Program-made: the position numbers and the translations under genes | Notes under the pieces: model-generated | Seen by the model: the letters and a program-made list of their open reading frames with translations, nothing else | Databases searched by the model: none | What the model was told of the DNA's origin: nothing | Shown here: positions 21,801 to 33,745 of the stretch, piece after piece | Position numbering within the stretch: the stretch's first letter is position 1 | Layout of the letters: the number at the start of each line of letters is the position of its first letter | NCBI GenBank assembly: GCA_008921705.1 | Contig: VFFE01007650.1 | Coordinates: 990,748-1,054,747, forward strand | From: Burhinus oedicnemus | Lineage: Eukaryota > Chordata > Aves > Charadriiformes > Burhinidae | Direction of reading: 5' to 3' | Length of the DNA stretch: 64,000 nucleotides

Positions 21801-24800
21801 TCTTGAACCTTTAAGCTACTAATGACTCTGACTCAGCAATCCCACCTCTATCTTTCTTCTCTTTTTGCAGATCCTCTCACAGCTTTTTCTCATGACTGAG
21901 GAAATTTTTCTGCAGTCTGACCCCATGTGACCCTACTGTGGGCTGGTAGGTAGATCCTGGGCTGGCAAAGGGAGAAGGTTGTAGTAGGGCTTATGGAGAC
22001 ACTTAGACTAAGGAGAGATAAAAGTGCAAGAACAGAATGTATATTAAGCCTCAAATATTTCTTGCCAGGTCTAAGTGGATTCAGTGAGATTTTGAAAATA
22101 TCATGTTCAAAAGCGAATCAAAAAAAGTAAATCAAAAAATTAATCAATTGATTCTGCTGAAACATCTGCATTAAGTGCTTCGCCTTACACTGAAAGAGAT
22201 TAGGCAGGTTGCAACCATGCTGTACACAATGGGATTTTTTTAAGTTGTAGCACTTCACAAGTATTTATAAACTTTCATATTTTGCATCATTGTATCTTCA
22301 TGAATACAGTGATCTCAGGTTAGTATATATACACTTCAAATGTAATAAAGTTTTAAAAGGTTTAGTACAGCAGGCAGAAAGTAATTGTGATCATTTATTT
22401 AGTTCAGAAAGTTTTGAGTACCCTGATTGCAACTTGCATGTGCCTGACAGATAGAAAGCCTGTCCAGCTACATGTTGAAAATAGTTTGACTCATGTGTCT
22501 CTTCTTTTTAGGCTCAAATAGATGGAGGTTTTTTTGAGAGAGTCATATTCTGTCTCCGGTTTTCTTTTGGTTCCTTTTCAAAATTATTTGACAAAAAATG
22601 CCTGAACATATTTCAACTCATGTGTTACATTTGTAAGATGTTTATCTGTATATTTATGCTTCCAGATTGTTACAGTACAGGGATACGTTACATTTGAACA
22701 GCTTTAAGTAGTTGCTTTCTGTTACCCTTAGCTCTCTGATACATCAAATACTTTCTGATCAACAGAAGGCATGAAGGACTCACGCAAGGTTCAAATTTCT
22801 TGTGAAAAGGAAGACGTAAAAGGATTTTTCACATTCTGTGAAAGTCTTTTTCTAAGAGTCAAAGGGAGTATTTAAATTTTTTGTTCATTATCTCTCACAT
22901 GAGAAAGAAATTACCCTTTATCACATATATGCATATCCTACCCCAGAAAACACCTAGACTTATTGGTTGAAGGATCATGACATCCATGAGGCTGCTGTAG
23001 CCTTTCTAAGCAGAGTTTACATTTAATTTTATGTTACTATATTCCATCAAGCACATGTGCCTGTAGGGAAATGCAGTCCATTTGCAGAGCCATACTTTTT
23101 CAGTGCATGCTTAGCTTTTTCAGTGTCTTATTTAATTGTGCAGTACCTTAAATCCCTTTGAATTAAATTGCTTCCATTTTGGTATACTGGTGTGGTCACT
23201 GGTGTCCATCTTTTTCTACCACCTCATCCACCAAAAAGGAGAGAATATCAATTTCTTCCACTTCTCTCCCTGACAACATTTTGAAGAGAGAAAATAAATA
23301 TCTCCGAAGAAAATTGTTCTTATCCCTGTAGAAGTGTAAGTATGTTGCCCAAAAATACCATGGTCATTGCAATCATTTTAATTAAAGAAAGATGCTCTCT
23401 AAAAATACCTTTGAACAGTACTTCATTCTTTATTTGCTGAACAAAACAAAATTGTTTCTGAGTCCCAGACCCAAAGAAGTAAGCCCATATTATTTCTGTT
23501 TATAAATCATTAGTCATAACGATTCTCAACCAGTAAACCTCCTGATGTCAAGAGGCAGAAACATGCACACATTACTCTGCTCCAGCTACTGCTGCTCTCT
23601 ATTGGCTCAACAGCTGCTGACTACTGAATACTCAATTTTATTGCAAAATTTGAAGTGCTTTATATTGAAAAACTAATAAAGGATCACATTTATGTAATTT
23701 TTCTGACTATACTAATTCAGTATCTCTTCTTGCCTCAGTAGCTTTCTAATTTATCTTCCCTCTTTTCCTCTTTTCACACATTACACAATAAAACAGTGCT
23801 TTTTTAATGCTCTTTAAAATTATGAAATATTGAAATACTGATGGCACAGTTATAAAATTTCAAACTTATATTATTTTCCAGATAAATCCAAGATTTTTCA
23901 ATCAGTAATAATTCAGTGATATCACAAATTTGTAATTTTATAGTAACATTTTTAGAACATTTATGATCGCCTCTTAATTTCTGCACAAGTTGCTAGCTCA
24001 ACATCGCATGATAGTTTGCTTTACTCCTTACAGGATTATGTTCCTTGCCAGCAGTCTTGCTTGCTCAGAGCTCTATTACTCTCTCCAGGGTAGCACTAAG
24101 AAAGGTTTGGTCCTGGTCAGTTGAATGAGTTGTTAAAATCACAGCCAATTCCCGTATCACCTGTTAAAATCCCAATCTGCTCTGCTTCCTGCTGCTGCGG
24201 TTTCCTTTCTTGTAGGCCATGCCAGGTATTCTCAGCCAAGAAGGCAGTGCCACTTGAGAATTTCACAGCTTTGAGGGATGAGAAGGGGAGATTCATCCCT
24301 GCTGGCTTCTCACCACAGCCCCTACCACATTTTTTCAATGCCAACATCGCCACCCACCTTTAGCAATAGCTAGTGCCTAGACAACATAGTGTGTCTGACA
24401 TTCATGTGCAACTCTTTCTGTTGCTGATTTGCATAGTAAATATAAGTATACAACTTGTAGGTAACTTTTTGGACTGTGAGCCATTGGCATTACTGTGCTC
24501 ATTCCATATAGTAAAACTCAAATAGTATGAATTAATCTCCATTCTAGAAATCCACAAAACCCTATTGTATCTCAGTTAAGGAGGACTGGAAACAGACAAC
24601 TGTTCTTTCACGTGGATTTAGGTATGTAACATGGTTCCTACCCACGTGCTGTGTCCAAGGCAGGGAGTACTGCCACCAGGTAAGGGGAAGAGCCTGGAAG
24701 TTAGTATACCTGTATTCAAATTCCTGTGGCCAAGACATTTCTGGATGTTAATTTTTAATGTAAGTATAGTATTACTAATCTTTCCTACCTCCATAAATTG

Positions 24801-26395
24801 TAATCCTTAAATAATCGATATGCGTAAAGGTGCTTTGAATTACTCAAGTAGAATTCACTATATTCTATTATATTCTGTTAGTACTTTGTAGTTGAGTTTT
24901 ACTGCTACAATCATTTCTTCATCTCTGATTCCAAGTATGGTAACTGAAAATGGCATATTTCTCCTCTAAGTCACTTCTGTCACTCATGAGGTCTCTTGGA
25001 TTTGTGCATTTAAATAGTTCAAACAGGGAAAAACAGTAATGTTTTGACATTTTGGTTTTTTGAATGTGCTTTGGTATTAACTAGTAGCAGAAAGCTTCCT
25101 GTGTTAGGCAATAAAGCAAAGCATTTTTTTCCATAAGTGGAATGTCATGTATTATCAAACTGAGTTCTCCCTGTTTCTAATAGTTTTCCCATGTGTTTAT
25201 TTAAAGGGTCTTACTGAATCACAGCTCGAATATTTTGATCCCAATTTATTTTGAGCCTTTTATTACATTTGGGTGAGCTGCAAACTTGAATCATTGTTAC
25301 TATTTATTAGTATGCTGCTCCAGTGGTATGTATGTGGAATAGAATATTAAATATTTACATTGTTTAGATGACATTTACCCGAATAGTCATCACAATTTAG
25401 TCCATAGAGAAGCTATCTTGTGATGTTTTGCTTATGAAAACACAGAATAAATCTCTCAGATGCAAAAGTCTGACATTTATTATCGTTCCTTGTTTATATT
25501 CTGTAATTTAACATCCACATGTCTTCTCCATACATGTATGGAACAGTTGCATTAAAATCCATACTCAAGTCACGTTTTACAAAATACAGCTTAAGACATA
25601 ACATTTAAACTCTGTACACTTTAGGTAGGATTTACTTGCTCACCATGTAGACAGTGTTATACAATATGCTCAGGATTTATGTCCCAGACTTTGATGTTTT
25701 ATAATGGAGACTTTTTTTTTCAAAATGCTATTGGCTCTGTGTATTTTCCAGTAAATCCTTAGATATCCGCAACTCAAAACAGAAAAGCTTCGGGTTTTTT
25801 CATAGCTAAGAGTTATTCTGTAATAAAGTTCCTAATCACATTTATCCCTTGTTGACCAGTCCAGTATTGCCCCAATTCCAGAACATATTTGGATGCAATA
25901 TCTCCTAGTTTGGAAACAGTGTGGACACACATTTTGAAGACTGCTCCCTTGACTGTTTATATTTACATTTTGCACATAGTTTTATTAGAGCTTTGGATAA
26001 AAATGGAGAAAACCTTCACAAAAGACACAAACGTCTGTGGCAAAACTTGTAGGATCCTTACAAAACTCTTACATCTGTAGGTTTTTTCAACGTTAATAAA
26101 GTTAAAATAAATTGGAAATGAGAGCACAATTAAGTCAGTAAATGTGACAGCTGTATTTATAGAGAACAGCATAGATATACACTATAATTCTTGGTCCTAC
26201 TTAAAGGAATGGTGTCTCAGCTGGATTCCAGATTGAGAGTGATCTTCAAAGGTCACCTCTCTTTTTCAGTTTATTTAAAACCTTTTTTACTAAGGTCTCT
26301 TTTCCCTTTGTTTAAGATACAACTATTCAGTTCTTCAGGAAAAACATGACTTAGTATCGGAGACAATATTCATGAGGGCTAATCTCTTCCCCAGC
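18841..26395. other. Unique or unrecognised stretch
   Basis: Nothing I can call a gene. An open frame at 19386-19775 (+, 129 codons) is Ser/Phe-rich and T-rich in sequence, probably chance or part of the old LINE read antisense. A slightly GC-richer patch at 24120-24360 has open frames on both strands (24121-24363 plus, 24117-24353 minus) with no recognisable product. A balanced-composition minus-strand frame at 21506-21742 is likewise unassigned. Confidence 0.45.
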
Positions 26396-26404
26396 TTCTT
26401 TAGG

Positions 26405-26442
26405 CAAAAAGAGAGAGAAAGAGACAGAGACAGGCAGACAGA
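26405..26442. repeat. GA/GACA-rich simple repeat
   Basis: Purine-rich run of GAGA units grading into GACAGACAG units. It produces charged or Ser/Leu-repeat translations in overlapping open frames (26372-26590 plus, 26335-26745 minus), which are not genes. Confidence 0.8.
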
Positions 26443-26559
26443 TTCTCCTTTGGAGAATGACTCAAAAGGGGAGCTTAATTTAGACTGGTTTCTGTGTTTA
26501 AAATTAGCCATTGTGAATAAGCCTTGTTTATCCATCCCTACTAGTTCTGAGATGATAAC

Positions 26560-26640
26560 ACTAATGATCTTTAAAGGTCCCTCTAGATGATCTTTAAAGG
26601 TCCCTTTCAACCCAAACCGTTCAACAATTCTACAAAGAAA
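26560..26640 (+). mobile_element. CR1 3' tail fragment with a 23-bp duplication
   Basis: The sequence has the end of CR1: a gatctttaaaggtcccttt-like segment, then 'caacccaaacc' and a drifted octamer tail. The 17-base word GATCTTTAAAGGTCCCT occurs twice, at 26566 and 26589, so a 23-bp unit is duplicated in tandem. No more of the LINE is visible upstream. Confidence 0.7.
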
Positions 26641-29600
26641 CAAAAACAACCACTCTAAAAAAAGGGAACCAAATACTAGCCCAAAAGAGGCATATTCAAC
26701 TGGGTACTTGACAGAAGCGTGGATGCTGGAAATAAACATGCACAATGCAATAATTTCTCACAAAAAGAGAATTCAACTTTGTCTTTGATTCCCCTTTTAA
26801 AGAAATCAGGCCTGATCGTCTTTTGCAGGGTTCATCAGCTCTGAAGCATTCAGTCAGATTGATCTACTGTATTAGCTAAAGCTATATGTTTTCTGTAGTC
26901 CCCATGGATTCACGGAGCTAAAAACCTACCTTACTGTTTGTTCAGTTTACATCAGTACTTCTGCTTATTGCTATGTGACATAGATTGTTTTTTATAAAGC
27001 AGTGACACCAATTAATCCAATATGTTTAGAAAGGAATTTAGTTTCCCCATTAGCATGAAAATCTAGGAAATATTTTTTATGTAGCTAAAGTTTTGCAGAG
27101 ATGAATTTATGAAATTCAACAAATAAACCCACAAAAAGAAAGAACTGTTCACTGGATTAGTCAACTGCTTGTTCAGTAATCATTAAGAGACCTTTTATTC
27201 TAGTGTCCTTGGCTAGTGAGAGGACTACATGTCTTAATTTTCCTTTGTTTTAATTTCCCATGAAGGTAATACATGGCTAATTTGCCCATTAGCAATCATA
27301 ACTGCTACATTGTAAAATACTAGTTGGTGATTGCAGAATAAAAAGAAGTCTTCAACCATTTATCTTTACTTGTTGCTGACATTCATCCGCTTCCTTTGAC
27401 AGTTATGCAACTCAAGCTTGTAGTTCTACTTTATGAAGTTGCTCCTTCATACCAGTAATCTAGTTATTAGAAGCACAACTGAACACATAATGCTCATTAG
27501 ATACTAAAGTTGAATATCCTCCATTTCTTTCCTTTGATTTTTGAGGATAAGCATTTGACCCTTTCCAATGCCTTTAGGATAAGTCCTGTTTCAGGCCTGA
27601 TATGTTGCCCATTGTTCTACTGGGAGAACTACCTACACATGATGGAGCACTTTTGCTTATCAACTGGACTATTAAAACCTCTCTGGATGCCTGAACAGGC
27701 TGTTTATATTGCAGAACATATACAGTGCAGTGATGGTGCTCATCTGACACCTTGTCTGAACATCCCCAACTGTTTTCTAAAGAATCAAAACACATAGGCT
27801 GTGCTGCAAGAGCAGCTCACAGCTGGGCACAGTGCAGGGATTGGCAGCAGGCTCCACACAGGGCTGTCTGCTCATAAACCCGGCAAGCTGGGCTTCCTGG
27901 CACCGTGTCCAAGACCCACTCTGCTACCTTCAGCCTTTTGTTGAACAGATTCTGGTGCAGCACCTCCACACAGCATAGGACGTTGATGCTTTGAACTGTG
28001 AGCGAATGTAAAGAGCCAAAAGCAGAACATCTTTTAAGAATAACAGATTGACCAGACCATCCTTTTGTCAAAGAAGAGCAATGTGTAGAGAGGAGGAAAG
28101 GGGTTATCAGTTCATCATCCAGAGAAGGACTTGACTGGGGCTATCATAGCTGTGTAAGGGGCAGAAAGGATGATTTTTTTTTTACCTAAGGGTTACTACA
28201 GCTAACTAAAATGATTCGTTATGTCGTCTGGCTTTCTCTCCCTTTATGATAAACTCCTACTGGCTTAAACTCAGTTGTTTAACCCATTTTCTGTGAACAA
28301 AGAAGATATGCTCTTCCTTAAGCATCAGGACAATGCAATTTCATTCTCTAGAGGGCTGTGTGCTGATTCAAGTTGCAGATTTTGGGTGTTTTACATCTAG
28401 AATCTGACCCTCATCCCATGTTGACAACACTTGGTCCCTAGTTACAAGAGCAAACTCTGGGAAACACAGGCAAATGATAATATTCCATTTCTATTTTATA
28501 ATTCAGTGGCCCCTTCTCACCTTCAGTTTGCATTCATCTTTGCTTGCTCACTTTTCTGATAGAGTCTAGCTGACAGAGAGTTAGGAACTGATGGTGAAGG
28601 TCACTGGGTAGTTAGAAGGCAGAGAAAAGTTGCATCTGAAGAGCCCTCATGAAGGCCAAGATTAATATTAATCCAGATTTGATAGTTATTTCAATATTGA
28701 TCACCTCTGTTCTTTTATTCTGCAGCAAGCAGGATATAGAAAATAATTAAGCTAGGAATCCAAGCGCTTCTAGCATGTGCCACTCCTTGAAATAAGTTGA
28801 GGAAAAATATTCTGTGTGGTGGATTGCTCCATAATTGTCTGCTTCAGGTTTCCTGTGCTTTCTTCTGGTACACTCAGTACCACTCACTGCCCAGGGGTTG
28901 GGGCATAAGAGTGCGACAGATAGATATTTATTTTAACCTGATACTCTTGTTCCGGAGAAAATACAGTCCATGAGGAGTTTCTGTACTGTCATAGCTCAGA
29001 AACCTGATGCACTGACGGGAGGTTATAACTTTGCTAAAGTGATCATCACAAAGAGGTGTTTCATGAGAGAAGTTAGCTTCAAAGAGGTCTTTGCTGGAAG
29101 CCATGGCAGGCAATGATCAGCTGGCAGAAGGCAACATAAATTTGTAAGTAGGGACTGAGTATTGCAACAGAGTAGTGCTGTCACAGCCAATAGGGCTTTA
29201 CGGAGTTCTTGCAGCACACAACAGGGACAAGGGGCATGGCCAGGGACAGGCAAAAGGCAAAAGGAAATCATCTTTAAAAGAGAAGGAAAAAAAAGGAAAA
29301 TCCATAAGAAATCAGCTGGCCAAACCCAGCACAGACAGATGTGTCATCAGGGAAGAAAATATTACAAATAATCTCAGTATGTTTTCCTTCTTTTTTAAGG
29401 AAGATTTCATAAAACATAAAAAATAGCTGTTTTACACAATGCTTCATAGAGAGGTTGTGCTCAGGTCAGACCTTTTTCTCTTGCATGCAGTCGTTTGATA
29501 ATCATCTGCTACAAATGCTTCACAGCATATGGTATTCCCAAAAATAATGTTTCAGATCCAATAAAGAAAGCCACTTGCTGTTCTTGAAATGTCATTCCAG

Positions 29601-32600
29601 ACAAAGCAACTCCAACTCAGTAGTTTATAAGGCATCAAAGGCTGCTTATTTGCAAACAACCACTGGGAGTTAGTATTTCATTGCCTGCAATCCTTGTGCA
29701 AGTTGGACTGATATGATCCCAGTTTGAAAAAGACTGGACTGAGATGATCTTGAGAGCAATGTAACTTTCCTTACCAGGAATGTCGGTGGATCCCAGAGCA
29801 GATGTTGGGAAGTCACTTTACTGCTTCAATTCCTGTTCAGACACCTCTGGAATTCTGAAGTAACCAAATACTTTTTTGGCTGGAGGGACACTGGGTGCCC
29901 ATTCTAATTTTGTATTTCAAATATGAGATGTCTGTCTTTTTTTTCCATGTACAGAAGATTGCACAGATCCCTCAGACTTTCCACTGTATTTAGAGAAAGG
30001 ACTGTAACACCTGTTTGCGTTGTGAAGTTCAGTGACTACTAAATGCTGAACTAATCTTTACACTTCCTGCAAGACATTCTTTTCCAGTATGCAACCTCAT
30101 CTTTGCAGCATATATTTTTTCAGGGAAGGGAATCTTCCCACTTGCTTTCTTCAGAAATCTAGTTTTTTACAATATTAGAGGCTGTTTTAAAGCTTGAACA
30201 GATCGTTCCATGTTTATCTTATGTTTAAGTAACCTTGTTTTTAAAACCACATCCCAGTCAGATCATTACTCTGCAGTGACTTGTATTCCCTTTGAAGCAG
30301 TGATTTTCAGACGAAGTCACTACTGAGTCAGAAAACATAAACTCCTGTTTTGTGTAATGTATGTGATTTTTCAAACAGTGTTTCACATCAGAAAATTCTG
30401 CCTACTCCACAAGCATAGAAGAAGGGAAGTGTGAGATTTTCAGAAGCTACCTAGAGCATCTGGATGCCCAGTTTCCATTAATTTTAATAGAAATTTGACA
30501 CCCTGACCCTTCAGACATGTTTGAACATTTCCTCTTTACAATACACACTGCAGATAACTTGCAAATGTTTTGCACTAGAGCTTTTTAAAGCTATTTTTCA
30601 TAAAACACAATAATTTTATTATTTCTCACTTTACTGATGCCACTCAGAAAGCAGAAAACATGTTTTTTCAGACTGCAAAGATAAAATCACACGGAGACCC
30701 ATATCTACTGGAAATTCTTATGTCTGTAAGACTTTGAAAAATATGGATATTTCCTAGAGACACTTTCCTTGCCTTGGAAATATCTCTAGTCTTAGAGCAG
30801 AAGATGACAGACATGTAAGAGCACTCCAGGTTACCATCACTGTCCTCTCATCCACGTGTTTCCACATGGCCTGTGAGAACTGTACTCTTCCAATAGAAGG
30901 ATTTGAGAGATTTGATTTAGAGCAGGGCCCACAGCCATCCCAGATCCCAAACCTGTATCTCATCCTTTGGCTTTTCAGTGTTTGACTTCTTTCACTAACA
31001 AGAAATTCTTCTCTGAGGAAGTTTAGCTGATTGAAGTTAATATTATTGCACCAAAAAGTTTTGGTTGTGATGAACCAACTTTCTTTGCAGATATAAACAT
31101 GTCATAGCAATCCACTTCACTTTTATACAGTTTCTTAGAGACAGTGGGAATCTCCTGTATGGCTAAACAGTAAAGGAGTAAGCATAGTGGCAGTAAAACT
31201 TGCTCAGCCCACATAAAAACATAGAGATGCTCATGATATACATGCAATGGGCTTGGTCCTTTCTTGGTTCTTCTGCAGAGGAGTATGAGTGCTCTGTATG
31301 GGAAATGGTGTGCGGAATGGACCTCCTACCAATGAAAATGAACCCTTACTCATGCCTGGATTTAAGGGAAGCTGCTCTGGTTTGGCTCTGTTTTAGCTAA
31401 TGGTGTGTGATATATGTCAGATCCTGTAAAAGGCTTCAGTAAAAGCTAGGAAAGCTGCCAAGAAAACCAAGTGAAAGTTACAGCCTTTCCCAAAGTGACA
31501 CTGCTGGCCCGACCCGCACAACTCGCAGATCTCCTCCACCTCTCAGGCTGATTTCGATATTGTCCCTTGACTGACCAAATTTGGCATTTCCTGTCACTGA
31601 ATTCACACAGTTCAGTATATACTTCTTGGACATGAATATCTGAACTCTGGTTTTCATACCAGTGCTCCCACAACATGTTGTTCTGCTGAGTTTAAGTGTA
31701 TGTAGGGGAAATATGTTAACATTTCTTTCAAGCCGATACATGCAAGACGGGAGCATTTGCCCCTCACAGATTTAAGAGAGGAAAAGACTTCATCAGCCAG
31801 AACCCCATGAATGTTCAATGGCAGTTTAACAGAAACATTGCACTGCTGGTTATCTGGCTATCAGTCTGCAGTCAGTTAAAACTCTTGGCCTCACCTTGGA
31901 CCTCAGGCATAAAGCTGGATACATTCTTTTGATTCAGTGAAAGTTTATATCAAACATTCAATCACACTATAGCTGTGTTCCTTCTCACTACCTCACACTC
32001 ACACACAGGGTCAGCCCGACACCCACATGCTCAGGACATATGAATGTCTTCCCTTTTTTTAACCTTTTTTACCATGTGCCACTGGCAGTCATATTAATTC
32101 TTCATTAGCTCTCATCAGATGCCATTAGGAAGATACTGCAACGGACCAGAAAACCAGTTGTTGAGTGAAGGTATCTTCATAGTGTTAACGATTTGCTGGC
32201 TATGATTGCAGCTGAAGTCTAAGGGATGTTGGGTTGGGCCCAGATTTCAGTTCAGTCAATGGAAAGACTCTCTGACTTCAGTGAACTTTCGATCAAGCCT
32301 GTTAACCATAAAATAATATGTTCCTATTGTACAGACACAACAAGGACTTACAGGTTTCTTGGCCGGTTTGTTTCTTATGTCTCATGTTTCTTATGTTCAC
32401 TCTCAACAATGTTTTGTAATATTGCAGATATGCAAATATTGCTTCAAAATGTTTCTACTATTTGGAAACGTATGTTTCCACAGAAAGATTACATGATATG
32501 GGCCCATGTTGTTTTTTTCAAGAAGATCCGTAAGGCACGTCGCTTAAGATTAGTATCTGCAAGAGACACCAAGATGAAGATCTTGCGCTCACCGTCCTCC

Positions 32601-33469
32601 TTTGTTCACAGCATATATGCCTCCAACTACACAAGCCAGAAGTTTTGTCTATTCTTAACAAACTCATAAACAATGAGAACTAGCCTTACAAAAAATGTAC
32701 ATATGAGGTGAAAACTTGTTTTCCTGCAGACCCTCATTTACCCCTTTCACGTGCAATTCAGAAGGGAAATAAACTGCTAATTTCTTCAGTGTTTGTTTTC
32801 TCCCTTGTGCTTGCTCAGACCATGCACTCCCTCCACTGGCACTACAACTATTTAAATCCTTCAAATCTCCTCCTGACTCTCACTGTCCACCAGCTTTGTG
32901 CCAAAATAAATGCACTGTTATCCGCTAAGTGTAGCTAATGAGCACCTCGAAGAATTCAATGGCTTTGAAAGTGAGCTTAAAAAAAAAGGCCAACTGACTG
33001 CAGCAAAAAAGTCCTTTCTCTTCATTAAATTTTTCCTTAGGAAGGCTTTCATTCCAGCTCATTCATTTTCACGCTAGCTGAATGAGTCCATGCTTCTGGG
33101 TCTTGTGGTGGCATCCTTTGCATTAAAGGCATTGTATATAATGTCTGTTTGCCAGCAAACTTATGAGAAGGACATAAGTTGTAGGGGTCAGGATACATTA
33201 TTTAGCAGAAATCAAAACAGTAAAGGAAAACAACTTTCTGGCAGGCTGGCACCGTAACAGGATGAAGCAGATGGATTAAAAGATGTGGAGATAGAAATAA
33301 ACTGTGATGAGAAAATCCAAATTAACATCCTTGCAAATAATCTCCATGATCAAAATGATAGCCACCTTGCCTTCGACAGGACCTTTGTCTCCTCTCGACA
33401 TATTAAAAGGCCATTGTTCTTTTTCTCTCCAGAGTGTAATTTCCCCAGGGAACTCTAAACTCAGCAAAT
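26641..33469. other. Unique non-coding stretch
   Basis: No recognisable genes. GC-richer patches with unassigned short frames occur at 27574-28071, 28930-29270 and 31446-31756. The longest frame is 32226-32669 (+, 147 codons), Ser/Cys/Phe-rich and without any motif. Frames of that length are expected by chance a few times in an AT-rich 64-kb window. Confidence 0.5.
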
Positions 33470-33745
33470 GAGAATGCTCCCTGGCTGCCAGGCGTGGGTG
33501 GGCACTTCAGCAGTGCCCTGGCTGCGTGTCAGGATGCGGTGTGGGCATACAGTGTCCACCCCGTCCATGCCAGCTTCTGCTAGAAAGAAACGCAGGCTCA
33601 TAGCAAGGGGGCTGTAATGCACTGCTATATAAGTGTGCCAGGCTGGGTAACAGGGACTGCGGAGCACACTGCAGAGCAGACCTGCCTGCAGTATCGACAG
33701 CGGCAGAGTATTCCTGTCTCCATTCATCCCCAACATTTTGCTCTG
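33470..33745 (+). promoter_or_regulatory. Candidate TATA promoter with possible first exon
   Basis: A block about 270 bp long is visibly richer in G+C and CpG than its surroundings. It contains TATATAAG at 33626-33633. About 25-30 bases downstream (33651-33660) comes a purine/GC-rich stretch suited to a start site. It is followed by about 90 bases without an in-frame ATG and then a donor-like GTAAGA at 33746. This is the layout of a short non-coding first exon on the plus strand. It does not resemble the LTRs in this window. It is inference from sequence signals; no transcript evidence is available. Confidence 0.3.

Noticed and set aside
32226..32669. 147-codon plus-strand frame
   Set aside because: Within the length range expected by chance for this much AT-rich DNA; no motif or splice context.
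33461..33736. 91-codon minus-strand frame over the GC-richer block
   Set aside because: Better explained as a side effect of the CpG-richer promoter-like block; the signals there point to the plus strand.
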